A DNA stretch of 64,000 bases from Vitellaria paradoxa (taxonomy: Eukaryota > Streptophyta > Magnoliopsida > Ericales > Sapotaceae). Shown one piece after another: positions 13,140-25,000 of the stretch. The position numbers and the translations under genes are program-made. The notes beneath the pieces are model-generated. The model was not told the DNA's origin. It ran no database searches and saw nothing but the letters and a program-made list of their open reading frames with translations. How positions within the stretch are numbered: the stretch's first letter is position 1; each line of letters begins with the position of its first letter. Location: positions 46,327,812 through 46,391,811 of the forward strand of contig CM034239.1 of the NCBI GenBank assembly GCA_019916065.1. Direction: 5' to 3'.

Positions 13140-13861
13140 TTAGCTACTCAAATTAAACTTTGTCTTAATCAAATGATAAAATAATTAAATACCCCACATG
13201 ATGTGATCAATATGTATTTAAAAAAATATATATGTCCAATATGCATCAAATATACAACACCCAATTTAAAGTATTTCTACTTTGTAATAGCCACACTTAA
13301 TAACTCACATAACTAAACATATTTAAGAATTTGGGACTGATATAGAGTTATTGTTACCTCCATGACATCATATTTTTGAACCGTTAAATTTTAATCTAAT
13401 TATTCTCATATATTTACAGTAAAAAAAGATATATAAATGTATCAATACCACTGAATTTTTATTCAACGACTCAAATATGATGTTATATGATGCCTATTTT
13501 TCCGTATCTAACAATCGTGCTTGTTGGTAACAGCACTGGAATACAACTATCACCCATGACAATCAAATGATGTTTTGCCAAACAAGTATAAATAAAAATT
13601 ACATAACAGATGCTTCACGTTGCTGCCTCCTATAAGAAAAATCCTTTTTGACTCTTGCTAAGCGTACGTCTTGATATTCTATAAATTTTGTTCTCATGCA
13701 TATAGTAGCATAGACGAGAGCTACTCCGAAATTGGCCCACCCGCAACAAATTTGAACTCTTAAAAATCATCCATCCCTTACCTCTTAACACATCAAACAA
13801 AATGAAATTGAGCAATCTTCCAAGTAACCCTTGTAAAATATTTGACGAAGAACCATCACTA

Positions 13862-13908
<47 letters not shown>
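13862..13908. repeat. (AAT)n microsatellite
   Basis: Nearly 16 uninterrupted AAT units. Read on the minus strand it produces a poly-Leu run in a spurious open frame. Confidence 0.95.
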
Positions 13909-13909
<1 letters not shown>

Positions 13910-14490
13910 CACTTGCACAAAATATCTAGTAGTAGTGAGGTAACCCTTATCACATAGGCCATTCGAGTTGACCTTAAACATGGATCAAACTCCATATGAA
14001 TGACAAGATGGCTCATCCAGTTTTAGCACTTTCCCAAGTGTTTCTTCAAACGAGAAAAGTACATCATCATGCTCTCTCTTTCAATTAACTTAGGTATGTA
14101 ACTTGTGCTTAATTGACAAAAATTCTAGGCCCTTTTCCCAAACCCGCACTAGCTTGAGACAAGTTTATTTGATAACCCCACAACCCAAACACAAATATAT
14201 TGATCAAGTAAATGCCTGAGCTAAACATGCATGATGCAGGAAGACTAGAAAATTGAATTCCAAATAGCGAAAAGACCATGGATTTTATTGATATGATTAT
14301 CAATCAAACAAATATCTGTACATGTTTTCTTCAACTTCAAGGACCATCTTTGGCAATGGCTTGAAGCACAATACTTGTACACAGTCTAAACATTGAAGTC
14401 GTCTATACAAGCAGTCTTGTGTTAGTAATAAATGAAGGTTCTCCTCTCCTTCAAAATACATAACAGTTGTCTGGCTATTGCAAAGGTTAA

Positions 14491-17400
14491 TCAAACATCC
14501 CTTACCTTAAGCCCGATGTCTGAGGAGGAAGCGAGTAGCTTCTTGGGGCTTGATGGTGGCATGCTGAACTTGCGAACAAGGACCTTAAAACATGGCATAA
14601 ATAATATATGTAGGGTAGCCAAGATAAAGGGTGCCGCAATGAGCCATCCCAGCAACTGCAAAGATGGTCAATACATTTTTAATAAAACAAGCAAAAGAAA
14701 AACAAACAATAACAAAGAGCAACCAAAACAGAATTACCAAGTATTTAAGCCAATGTACATACACAACTTAGGAACAAATTCTAAAATTAAGATGGGATTC
14801 AAAGACAGATCTTGGCTTCAATTGGTTGAGTTCTATGACTAATTTTAATGTGAAATTGAATAAATAGCCTGCTGGATTTTTTGGACTGCAGTGAAAAATC
14901 CAGTTAAGGGCTTAGAATGGTAGGATAGGTGGAGTTCAGCAATTAGGATCAAAGATTTAAGGTCCTTGTCTACCACAGGAAGAACCACATGCTCGAGTCT
15001 ACATGAGAGAGAGAGAGAGAGAGAAGCTTAAAAATTATATCTGGTACCAACCGCATGCAAAATGCTTTGTAGGGCTTCCTGTGAAGCTTGGCCAGTCAGA
15101 ACCTTCTTCAAAGCATCAGAAGTAAGTGGAAAATGAGGTCCACCAGAAATAATTTCACCAAGGCGTAAGAAGGGAACCATCAAACTGAAAAGTAAATAAA
15201 CCCACAGCAATCAGACTATGAACATGTAAGAAGTTAACAGTAAGCAGGATTTGGCTGTAACAATCAGCTCAGCAAATGAATAACATAGAAAAAGCATAAG
15301 TTGCTATACCGCGTGCCTACTGCTCTTAGTTGCCATTGTCCACTTTCTTCTTTCATGGATAATTTATTGCATAACAGGAATGATAGATTGTGTGGCACAG
15401 ATATCATTTTTGAAACAACCACTTCACCAATTTGAAGAGGTGGAGGTTTGACAAGAAATATTGGTTATGGTGGAAAAAGAGGCTAGCTTAATATAACACG
15501 ATAGTTCAAACGTATCATTATCTTAAAACAATGCCAGATCAAGATAAAATAAATTATGTATCCTTCAAAGGTAACAAACACGAACCAAGAAAACCTTGAT
15601 TAACTATTTAGAGAAATCCCAATTGCTATGTTGGTACCTCAGGGTAAGCAATAAGACTAGGGCGTTGTAACTGTAAAAGTTTTTTTTTTATTGGTAAGGG
15701 GGGGGGGGGAAGACACCCCGAGGAATCGAACCCGGGTGGGTGAGGAGGCGAAGGGACCGGCTGCCACTCAGCCAAAGGCCGTCCTCTTGTGACTGTAAAA
15801 GTTCTAATAGTGTAAAGCATATTTTACCTCAATTCTATTGGTGTAGCAACAAAGTTCGCGAGCATGACAGTTGGAGCATGACAATGAGATTGGAGCACTG
15901 CAATTGCCATCCCACACAAAAAGACGGTGACCCCTGTTAAAGAAAAAATAGATCAATTTGAAGGTGGCCATCCGAAGTGCACATAGCTATGTTCACATAT
16001 CCAAAGACGTTAACATATTGGTATCATGCCAAAATTTATGGTAATTTTCTTAATTTTGTGTAATTAGAGTCCAATTAGAGTTAGGAATTGAGTCCCTTAA
16101 GTACTGCTGTAACGGCTATGACTAAACTTAGTTTTTGGTTTATCTTTTTGATAAAGATAAGTGCTCTTTTTCATTCCTAGTTGCTCTTGGCATTCTAATT
16201 GGTACAATAAACAAGCACTGGTCATCCATATTCCTGGCATCTTCATGGGAAAAATCACCAGGTACATGAAAGACATCACAGAGGCCCAGTAATAGTGGCA
16301 AAATAATGGTAATCAGTGATAATGCCTGAGATGACTCCGTATTGCCCAAAGACTCCAAACCGTGACCAAGATAGTGTTAATAGGCAATGTGATACTTACT
16401 ACCGTGGAATTGATTAACACGATACATACAAACAAAAGTTAGACCATCACAGGGCTTTGAGTCTGTTTGAATGCACTTTGCCCGAATGCACTTTGTCCTT
16501 TAGGCAGATGCCATGAAGTGTTCAATTGGGTAAATAGGCCTGTAATACTAAATACACAATTTTAAGATCATTGATTGTGTAAATTCAATGTCTTAAGTTT
16601 TTGGAATCTGGCAGCCTCAGTTGAAGTTATTTCATATCAGATACGGCATTGTCACTGGGGTAGAAATTCCTTTTTGTTATGGAAAAAAAACGTATTAAAC
16701 ACACATTGTGTCCTTGTCAAATAATATCAATCTGGGCACTATCATTGTTGCTACGATTACCATTACATTGAACAATCCTCACTGTATATTAAATGTAAAC
16801 ATACAAATGCATTTATGCATATATGTATATGTCTATGTCAGTATATATAAGTACAATGTCTAATCACACTCGAACATACACTGAATTTGCAGCACATATA
16901 CTTGAATGCGCGATCTATTGTCCAGTGCAGTTCAGCATTTGTAATTATCCTCCAGACCCTAAAGCCCAGTTTCTTAAATTATAAAGAAGTTGGAACCAAT
17001 TTGCTCCTTTATGAGTCATCAAACGTGATACAATCATGGGAATGGAGTTAATAATGTGCTTCGATGCTGTCAGATGGAAGAACTTGAGTAACATGAGATA
17101 AACAAAGCATGGAGAACAACCAGTATCTGAAAAGTTGTTCTTTCTTTTTCCTCTTGATTTACAGAAAAATGCCCTTGACAATATGAAATTGAAGGATACT
17201 TTCCTCTACTTTGATTATAGATAAATAAAACCGGGAAAGAAAGTATGGACGAGGCTTCCTTCTCAAGGATAATTGAGACATCTGAAGGACATCTTCCATC
17301 ACTTTGAAGGTGTAGTCCTACTTTCCTTCTCAAGGACCATGGAATCCTATAAAAGTTTGTTAAGACAATTAAGTCCTCGTTTTTAGGTTTTTAAGTCCGA

Positions 17401-20270
17401 ACAATTTCTATTTCTCTAATAAGTCTTATCTACCTTTTCAAACTTCATTTACAATATTGCCACTAAATTTTCATTTGCCCCTCTTTTGACTTTTATTTTT
17501 ATTTTTGTTTTTTATTTTTCATTTTACAAAAGCATTGTGATTACATTTTTCACTTAAGCATTAAGCTAACTGAAATTCATAGTTTTTAACAAATACAAAA
17601 ACAACGATATGCGCAACTTGGATAAATTATCTAGTTTGCACATATTTGTAAAATAAATTTTTTAAAGTTTCGAGAATTATTCAAGGAAATCATGCTACTG
17701 AAAATATTTATTATATATTTTTGACCTATGCGATTATTTTGTTATACAAAAGGATGCAATTTATAAAGAAACATTAACAACATGGAAAATTGAAGTTCTT
17801 TTTTTAATAAGTAAAGGGGTTTTATTAAAAAGGTATCAAGGTATGCAATCCAAGTACAAATAAAAAGCTCAATAAATAAATAAACAATCATTTTGCTCAA
17901 CAAAATCCATAAAATTATGCAAATGTTGCTCCATTCCCCCAACAACCACATATACGAAGTTGGAAAAAAAAAACTTTTCAATTATAAATTAGTAATGCAA
18001 TGTCTTGAAAAGACCTATTTCTTTCTCCTCATATTGACCATCCAAAAAAAGAAGGGATAATACAAAAAAGATAATCATCCATATAAAGTTGAAAAGAAAA
18101 ACCCTTTCAATCTATATACACTGGTAATTCAATGCATTCAAAACTTTCTATCCCTCTTCCCACATATTAACCATCCAAGATAGAAAGAAATAACACAACA
18201 AACTTTCATCCTCCTCTGTGAACTTGTGCTTCCCATAAAACTTCCAAAACTTTCCTTGTCTCCATTGAAAATGCCCAATTCATTCCGAAGTAGGCTAAAA
18301 CGACATCCCACAACTCCTTCATCCAAGAACAATGAGCAAAAAGGTGATTAATTGACTAAGTGTTATTCTTGCAGTGGCAAAGCCAATTCATTATAATCAG
18401 CCTCCTGATAATAAGATTACTCATCTTATGACAATGTGGTCCATAGGATGGACGAATAGGGACTTATCCACATACTTTTCCAATGCAAACAAGATATTCA
18501 TCATATGCCATAAACATGAGACTGCTGTGACTTTTTAAAATTGTTTAAGAAATCCAATTTCACATATATGGCTTCCAATTTCCAAAACACCTAATGAGCA
18601 CCCATGATTTCACGGTTCTTGCTACTTCAACTATTCATTTGTTAACTGGCCTACAACTGGTCACAACACACCCTCCTAGGCTGCTATCCACTATTCAAGA
18701 GTTTTAAGCTCTTTATTTAATTAGTAGGTGACCCCATCTAGTTTGGAACTAAAGTTTTGTTGGGTTGAGTTGATTCCATGCCTATATTCCTATTTATTCT
18801 CACCATGTCCCAGTTTAAGGATCAATGTGGATCTTCCCAAACACCTCAAAGATGAGAAATAGCACTTCCCTACTGTTTTGGTAATGGTATATCATGGGTT
18901 TACACTAGGCCAAACCAAGCTATTTGCTAGCTATTCAAGCTCAACTCAATGATGGCTCAATTCAAACTTTATTCAAGCCAAACTCAAGCTTTGATTTTGG
19001 CTCGATTAAATTTCAAGCTGAGCTTGAGACTTAAGCTGCTCGTGAGCTGGTTCGAAGCTCGAAAAATATTAACTCTTCTATTCCATTTTGCATTTGTCCC
19101 ACATTTGCCAATCATATATAAAACTTCAAGTTTCGCCTATTATGAAAGAAGGAATTCCATTTTGCATTTGCCCCACATTGCCCAATTACATATAAAACTT
19201 CAAATTTTGCCTCTTATGAAAGAGGGGCTACCAACTAATGGATGTTAAATTGTTGGGACATGCAAATTCCTATTGTGGGCCAATGTAATAAATAAATTTT
19301 ATTAATTAAGAATTAATCATTCCGAAATGGCTTGCATCTTAATTTTATATATTAAAAAGTGATTATTAGACTTCTAAAAATTTGGGAGTTTGCTTGGCTC
19401 AAGCGACTTTCATTTTATTCAAGCCAAGCTCAAACAAGCTTAAGTTTAGTTTGGCTCGCCCTTAATTTACACAAAGGCAGTGTCGTCAGTTTGTGTACCC
19501 TTACTTGTACAAACATTTCAAACCCTCGGCATGAAAATAAAAAGTATAAGAACCCAAAAGCTTGGGCAAATAATTCTAGATAATGGCAATAAATTCAACC
19601 GTTTATGGCAAGTTGGATCTGAGAAAAGATGCTGAATAAAACTTCAGCTCTCTTTGTGTGGGCTTAATTCAGGAGAGACATTTATTATGCAGTACCAGTG
19701 TAACTTAAAAGCAATAACACCAAAATGCTGAAAATTACAACATACCACATATAGGAAAAACTCCCAAACTGATGCCAAGAGCAGCAGAGAAAGCTAGTTG
19801 CTTCGGCTCCGCACCCCTGATAAACATGCAAGGAGAAAAACTCTCAGTGCCATTATAATAGTTCTCCATTTTAACAGAAACAAAAGGAAATCAAATTTTT
19901 GAAGTTTCCATTTTGAAACACAAATAAAACGGCAACTCCAAATTTATGAACTAATCTAAAGGGAAATCAAAACGGATCAATAAAATACACACAGAAAGGG
20001 ACCTAACTAATGAAAATTGACTCTAATTTGCCAGCATTTCAATTATGGAAATGATACTGACAAATCTTCGCGATTTGTACACTAATAGTAAACAACAAAT
20101 AAAATCAAAATCAATGCCTATGTATGGACATATATATACACAGATACACATATAAAGTGAAGCGAGGGAGAGTAGGAGTACCTGCGGATGATTTGGAGAA
20201 GGGGATCAACGATCTTTTTGCGAAGCCAAGAACCGATTCCAAAGGAAATTCTTTTGAACAAATTCGCCAT
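14491..20270 (-). CDS. DUF2062-domain membrane protein, 5 exons
   Basis: Exons at 20182-20270, 19746-19816, 15828-15933, 15052-15184 and 14491-14655 join in frame (187 aa plus TGA). The N-terminus is basic (MANLFKRISFGIGSWLRKK). Residues about 37-65 contain the DUF2062-type hydrophobic segment GISLGVFPICGVTVFLCGMA. A second segment carries ANFVATPIELSLMVPFLRLG and a third LLGWLIAAPFILATLHILF. The domain is common in bacteria and in small plant membrane proteins, and its biochemical role is unknown. The donor after exon 4 reads GCG|GTTGGT, a weak site. A nearby GTACCA donor would break the frame into exon 5. Intron 2 (about 3.8 kb) contains an L1 fragment and a GAGCC-type repeat, and intron 3 a SINE. 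The rest of both introns shows nothing recognisable. Confidence 0.85.
15682..15786 (-). mobile_element. tRNA-derived SINE in an intron of the DUF2062 gene
   Basis: On the minus strand the element carries an A box (TGGCTGAGTGGCAGCCGG) and a strong B box (GGGTTCGATTCC), then a C-run and an A-run tail. The repeat TTGT(A/G)ACTGTAAAAGTT, 17 bp with one difference, flanks it at 15665-15681 and 15787-15803. It is a mobile element and not a tRNA gene, since no cloverleaf acceptor stem is present. Confidence 0.85.
17797..18460 (-). mobile_element. Degenerate L1-type LINE 3' fragment
   Basis: On the minus strand at about 18210-18350 a frame reads NHLFAHCSWMKELWDVVL, then YFGMNWAFSMETRKV. This matches the zinc-finger region (zf-RVT) that follows reverse transcriptase in plant L1 elements, including upstream CHC residues interrupted by a stop. 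The fragment ends in an A-run (T-run near 17800 on the plus strand). Two diverged copies of about 110 bp follow one another at about 17970-18190. Inactive remnant inside an intron. Confidence 0.7.
18900..19482. repeat. GAGCTTGGCTC-type repeat with internal 74-bp duplication
   Basis: Both ends are rich in AAGCTCAA, GGCTCG and CAAGCC words in partly inverted order, and the termini read TTTACAC and GTGTAAAT on opposite strands, suggesting an old non-autonomous TIR element. Inside, a 74-bp block starting ATTCCATTTTGCATTTG occurs twice in tandem at 19080 and 19154. The class is not certain. Confidence 0.45.
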
Positions 20271-20340
20271 TTTTAGTTTGTGGGTTCTGGTGCAGATATG
20301 TTACTGGTCGAGGATCCGACGAATTTTTGTGGGCGCGTGT

Positions 20341-20356
20341 GTATATATATACACAT

Positions 20357-20396
<40 letters not shown>
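20341..20396 (-). promoter_or_regulatory. Putative core promoter of the DUF2062 gene
   Basis: In gene orientation a 38-bp CT microsatellite (20359-20396) is followed by a TATATATATA box (20342-20351) about 71 bp before the ATG at 20270. CT-rich tracts near TATA boxes are common in plant core promoters. No transcript evidence is available, and the TA tract could instead be a plain microsatellite. Confidence 0.4.
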
Positions 20397-20402
<6 letters not shown>

Positions 20403-22081
20403 GGAGCGTTTTGCGGGTGCCGGTCATGAACTTTTCATGGCTCTGCAATCGAATCTTGATTCGTAAAGAGTAACTGCGTCTCTGCTTCCCTGCCAAAACA
20501 ATTTCAAATACTTATCCGAATCTTCATTCCCGAATTCAAGAAAGAGAATTTATTGTACTCCAGAATCTCCCCGATCACCGACTCTTGAAAATGGGGATTT
20601 GTATCATTTCACCAACCGAGAGATTCCTTGAGTTGGGGAGAGACATTTCGAGCGAAAAAAATAAAAGAAGTACTGCGTTCGTTTTTACTGCTTTTTTATA
20701 ATTTACTTTTTTTTTTAAAGAATGGACACATATTTTATTTTTTATATATTTAAAATATATCAGTTTAAAAATATATTTCTTCTTACGACTTAAACAATAA
20801 ATATTAGTTTTACATTGAAAGTTCAGATGTTGTTCGTGGTCTGATGCCTCCTTTTATTTGTGATTTGTTTTTATTTTTATTTTTTATTTAAAAAACTTAG
20901 CACTTTTTGAATTTTTTTAAATATTAAATATTATTTTTGCATATATTAAAATGTGGGAGCTGTGCCCCGGTTAACAATTGATTTTCTTTTTTTTTTTTCT
21001 TTGTATTTTGTTTTTCATTTAGATGATTAACACATGGTGAATTTTAATGATATGACATGTGTCATACTTTTTTTATTTCAACTTTTTTTTAAATCTACAG
21101 TAAATTGTTTTGCTTTTTGTTACTGTCGGAGTATATATTTGAAAGATTTTTTTTTAATATTTAAACAATACATATTATACGTGCATTAATTTTTATCTCA
21201 TAAATTTGAATATATTATAAAAATTCGTAAACATCCAGTTAGTATTAATTAATTTTAGGGTGCATTAGCTGAATAAAAATGCTAAAAATTTCTGAAAATC
21301 TGTAAAAATTATTCATTTTTTAATCTCACTACATAAATTACAAATTCACAAATTATTTCACTTTTTGTCACTTCAAACGCCCCTTAATAGACATTCACCC
21401 ATTAAAATTAAAAAAAAAAAACTTATTTATGTCCTTATATAAAATTATTATTATAAAACGATTAAATTACACTTCACGTGTTTATTAAATCCAGTTTTGA
21501 CACTTTACATGTTAAATATAATAATTAAATATCATTTTTTTAATAGTTTGACAATGTCCAAAACATTATAGGCCAATTGATTATTTCAGTGATCAACACT
21601 ACATTTACTTCTGAAGTACTGGAGCATAGTCAATTAGTTATTGTAGGGTTAGAAAATCATAATCTATAGTCGTCGTTGGATTTAACGTTTTTAATCAGGG
21701 GAGTGAAAATTACATAATGTAAGACTATTCTTTTTAGTAAATTATTAAGAATAATTATGATAATATAAAAAAATTTGCAAAACAAAATTAGTAATTTTTG
21801 TCTGAGAATTGGCCTGGTGACAGGAGAAAGATATAATTGCAAGTATACAATAAGAGCGGATTAACAAAATCATATGGGAACGACTTAAGAGCAGCGACAT
21901 TTATAATAGCAATGTAAAACAAAACATGCACTCTATTGTTTTCCGGAAAAACAATTAAGCAATCTATTAATGAAGACCATGTACAGTTGAGATTTCCTGA
22001 TATGCACAAAAATATGGAAGGGGAGAGAATGTATTCCTATCAAACACAAGTCCATCCGTGGTTAAAACTTTCCGAATCAGC
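20397..22081. other. Spacer between the DUF2062 and GDPD4 genes
   Basis: Upstream DNA of the DUF2062 gene followed by the 3' flank of the GDPD4 gene. AT-rich, without a supportable gene. A possible small MITE end (TTAGGGTGCATTAGCTGA, near 21256, with an inverted AAGGGGCGTTTGAAGTGAC near 21387) is the only structure noted. Confidence 0.5.
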
Positions 22082-25000
22082 TCATCGCGAGAGAGAGAAG
22101 CCATCCTCGAGACATTTTGTTCTAATGTCTTGCATAAGTCGCTGAAGTAGAGTGGGATTGCTTGTAACAACAGCATCCACATGCTCATACAGCATTTCCT
22201 CCATGGAGGCTGCATCATCAACTGTCCAGGCATATACCTTCTTGTTTCTCCTGTTCAACATTTAGCATATGTCAAGCGCAATGCATACATACATACATAC
22301 ATACATGGATATGTATATGTGCATGAACCGACCCCCAAAGAAGCGGCCTATCCCACAATAATAATTGAATTCATACCCGTGAAGTATTTTCATAAGCTTC
22401 TCATCAATTAAAGGGTGGTAGACACCCACAACACCAGCACCTCTCATCCTCAATAAGTTACTTCTAGCTCCAGTAGAAGGGTCTTTCATGACAATGTAGC
22501 CTACCTGGAAGGGAATGGTATTAAAGTCAAAACTCAGCATCATATACCTGTGTAGAAAACCTCAATGCCATGATTTTCTTCCAAATAAAGTTCAAATCCA
22601 GCAAGTTACATGGATAAATAAATTCGAAAAGCGCAGCCATGTACATCTTTTTCCCAACTGGATGGGTCACCAGAGAGGAAAAAGTTGTCAGGATCAGTTG
22701 ACAGTGATTGTTGAGCCCAACCCTAGCTCATAATATCTGTATAAGCTTCTCTTTCACCCTCAAGGCGCATGTGCCAATTTAAAAAAACTGCCTTGTCCAA
22801 ACACATCCAAATGTGCTCTAGACTCCTAGTATTTTATTCGTTTTTAGAATAGGACATGCCCTAGACCTTGGCATACATATTTCGGACAGTTGGAAGACCC
22901 TGTGCATTCAGTACTTCGGCACATGAAATATATTACAACATTGGAAGAAATAAAATGGGATCCAATAATTATGTAAACTGATATATTCCTGCACCACGAA
23001 AACCGGCACGATAAATTGCTTTGGTGGGTGACTGATCTTCTCCATGTTCAAGCTCCTCAAGATAGACACAGGTTTGAAGTTAAAATATGTTTCATACATG
23101 TCCAGGTGGTGGATGCACGTGCCTTCAAGTATCTAGAAAGTTTCAGGTTATAAAAGATTTAAAAAAAAAAAAAGGTGAATGTCCAATGAGTCATGGACAT
23201 GATAATGATACGATATTTTCATGTAAGTGTCTCTGTTTTGTAGGTTGCTGAGAATGGGATTTGATCCTATGAAGATTGGATATTTAACTGCCTGAAATAT
23301 ATGTACAGCTTCCTAGAAGCATCGTCACTTCTTGGTTTGCCAGGAATTGTGAGTTTGGTCCCGATGATGATTTAATATTTAAATGACCGAACTGTATTGA
23401 AAAGCCATGTCAAGCTCTCTCGTTGTGCTGCTTGATTACTTTTCTTTTTGCTAAGTACTTTTGACACTACATTTCTAGGTTTCGAACCCAACTTCATAAA
23501 CTAGGTGGCCAACAATAGGATGTTGGCATACAAAGCACCTAGTAGTTACAAGTAGTTTAGCAGATTTGCACTCATTTGCTTGATTGCCAGAGATCTTAGA
23601 CCACATTCACTGTCGTCCCCCAGGACCTGTAGTAAGGCTTTAGCAAGGAAAGGGATTCTAACTTGCTCAAGGATCTTCAGCAATTGTTTCTTCATCTAGG
23701 GAAGCCTTTGATTGGACAGGTGGCAATAAATTGGTGTCCACATTGGGTGTGCTGGACAACTTGCACAGCATTTTATTGTACACAGGTTGAGTTAATATTG
23801 CTTTGTTGCTACTGAACGACCTTCCACAAACTATCAGCTATTCCAAGAAAAAGAAGGTGAACATAAACAATTCCCTATGGTCCTCAATTTATCCCCCTCT
23901 CCTTCAACAAACATGCTCAGTCACACTGGTTTCAGTCACCCAGCCCCTCCATGGCTTGAGAAAAGGCCAAGGCAGGGAGAGACCATGCCTACCAAATTAA
24001 AGAAGTGTAAGTCAGTTCAACAGCGGGGAGCCCCTCCCCACTCCATGCGGTTCTCCATCAACCTTGTTTTTGACATGTCAGCATGATAAGACTCCAAAAT
24101 TGTCACTTTCCAACTCTTAAATTCTGCTAGTAGACACCAGCTAGCTGGATCACTCCCCACTGATTTATGTTCCTTAGTGCTGTCCACCATAACATGATGG
24201 TAAATACGCCATTGCTAGCTTGTAATTTCTTTATTAAAAGTTTATTATGCTTAGTCACCATCTTTGTTTATTTCTCAAGCTATGCAACACTGTTTTCACA
24301 CAGCATAGAGTTTCCCAGCCAAAGTTGATCTGGTCAAGTGAAGAGATGAAGAAGGAAATTGTTCAAGCTAAAAAGACCAAGGAGGTGCTAAAGGTGATCC
24401 ATGTCCAGGCAGATGTGCCCGAGAGGGAAGTGAAGGAAATGGAGGAGGAGTTGAAGGCTTCAAAGGAAAAATACATCCAGTTGGAAGCTGCAAGAAAATA
24501 AATTTGCAAAGCCTGATGCAGACTGCAAAAGTGATTACATTTATTTCCAGATAACGAGTAAAATAATGTTGGTAAAATATAGAATAGTAAGGATAAACAC
24601 AGAATAAAAAGGATCAAGTAAACTTTCTTTATATGTAGATAAAATCTAGATTTTTTTTATTTTTTTACTAGGAGTATCCCACCTTTGGGACTAAGCTCCT
24701 AAAGCGCCTGACCCACTCCACCAAAACCAAGATTGAGGTATATTCAATTACTTTATAATCCTTGCTTTACTCATTATTCTAAATATTCTAGAAACCTAAC
24801 TTCAGCTCAATGCATGCATCAAAACTAAGTAATAAATTTCTAACATGAAAAAAAAATTTTGATGAAAATAAAGAGAATAAGAAAAAGAGAGAGAGAGGGG
24901 CAAGAAAGCAATGAACTAGATCTTACCATAACATCTGGTGATAGTTTCATTACGTCCCTTGCTAAATTGTCACTTTTAGCCCAAATAAGACAATTTCTAC

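Larger units (their letters stand above)
2786..14490. other. Gene-free spacer between the RING-H2 and DUF2062 genes
   Basis: About 11.7 kb with no supportable gene. The first 500 bp are the 5' flank of the RING-H2 gene, with a TA-rich tract at about 3219-3240 that could serve as its core promoter. Beyond that the DNA is AT-rich and made largely of repeats listed separately: degenerate tandem units near 4.1-4.5 kb, a 259-bp duplication near 5.7-6.3 kb, MITEs at 7.3-8.8 kb and 13 kb, a purine-rich minisatellite at 9.2-9.5 kb, a SINE at 9.6-9.9 kb and a 219-bp triplication at 10.9-11.6 kb. The remaining parts (4.6-5.7, 6.3-7.0, 9.9-10.9, 11.6-12.9 and 13.2-14.4 kb) are low-complexity AT sequence in which I see nothing definite. 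Confidence 0.7.

Noticed and set aside
13630..14016. 128-aa minus-strand frame with a poly-Leu run
   Set aside because: The run is the translated AAT microsatellite and the rest shows no similarity to a known family.
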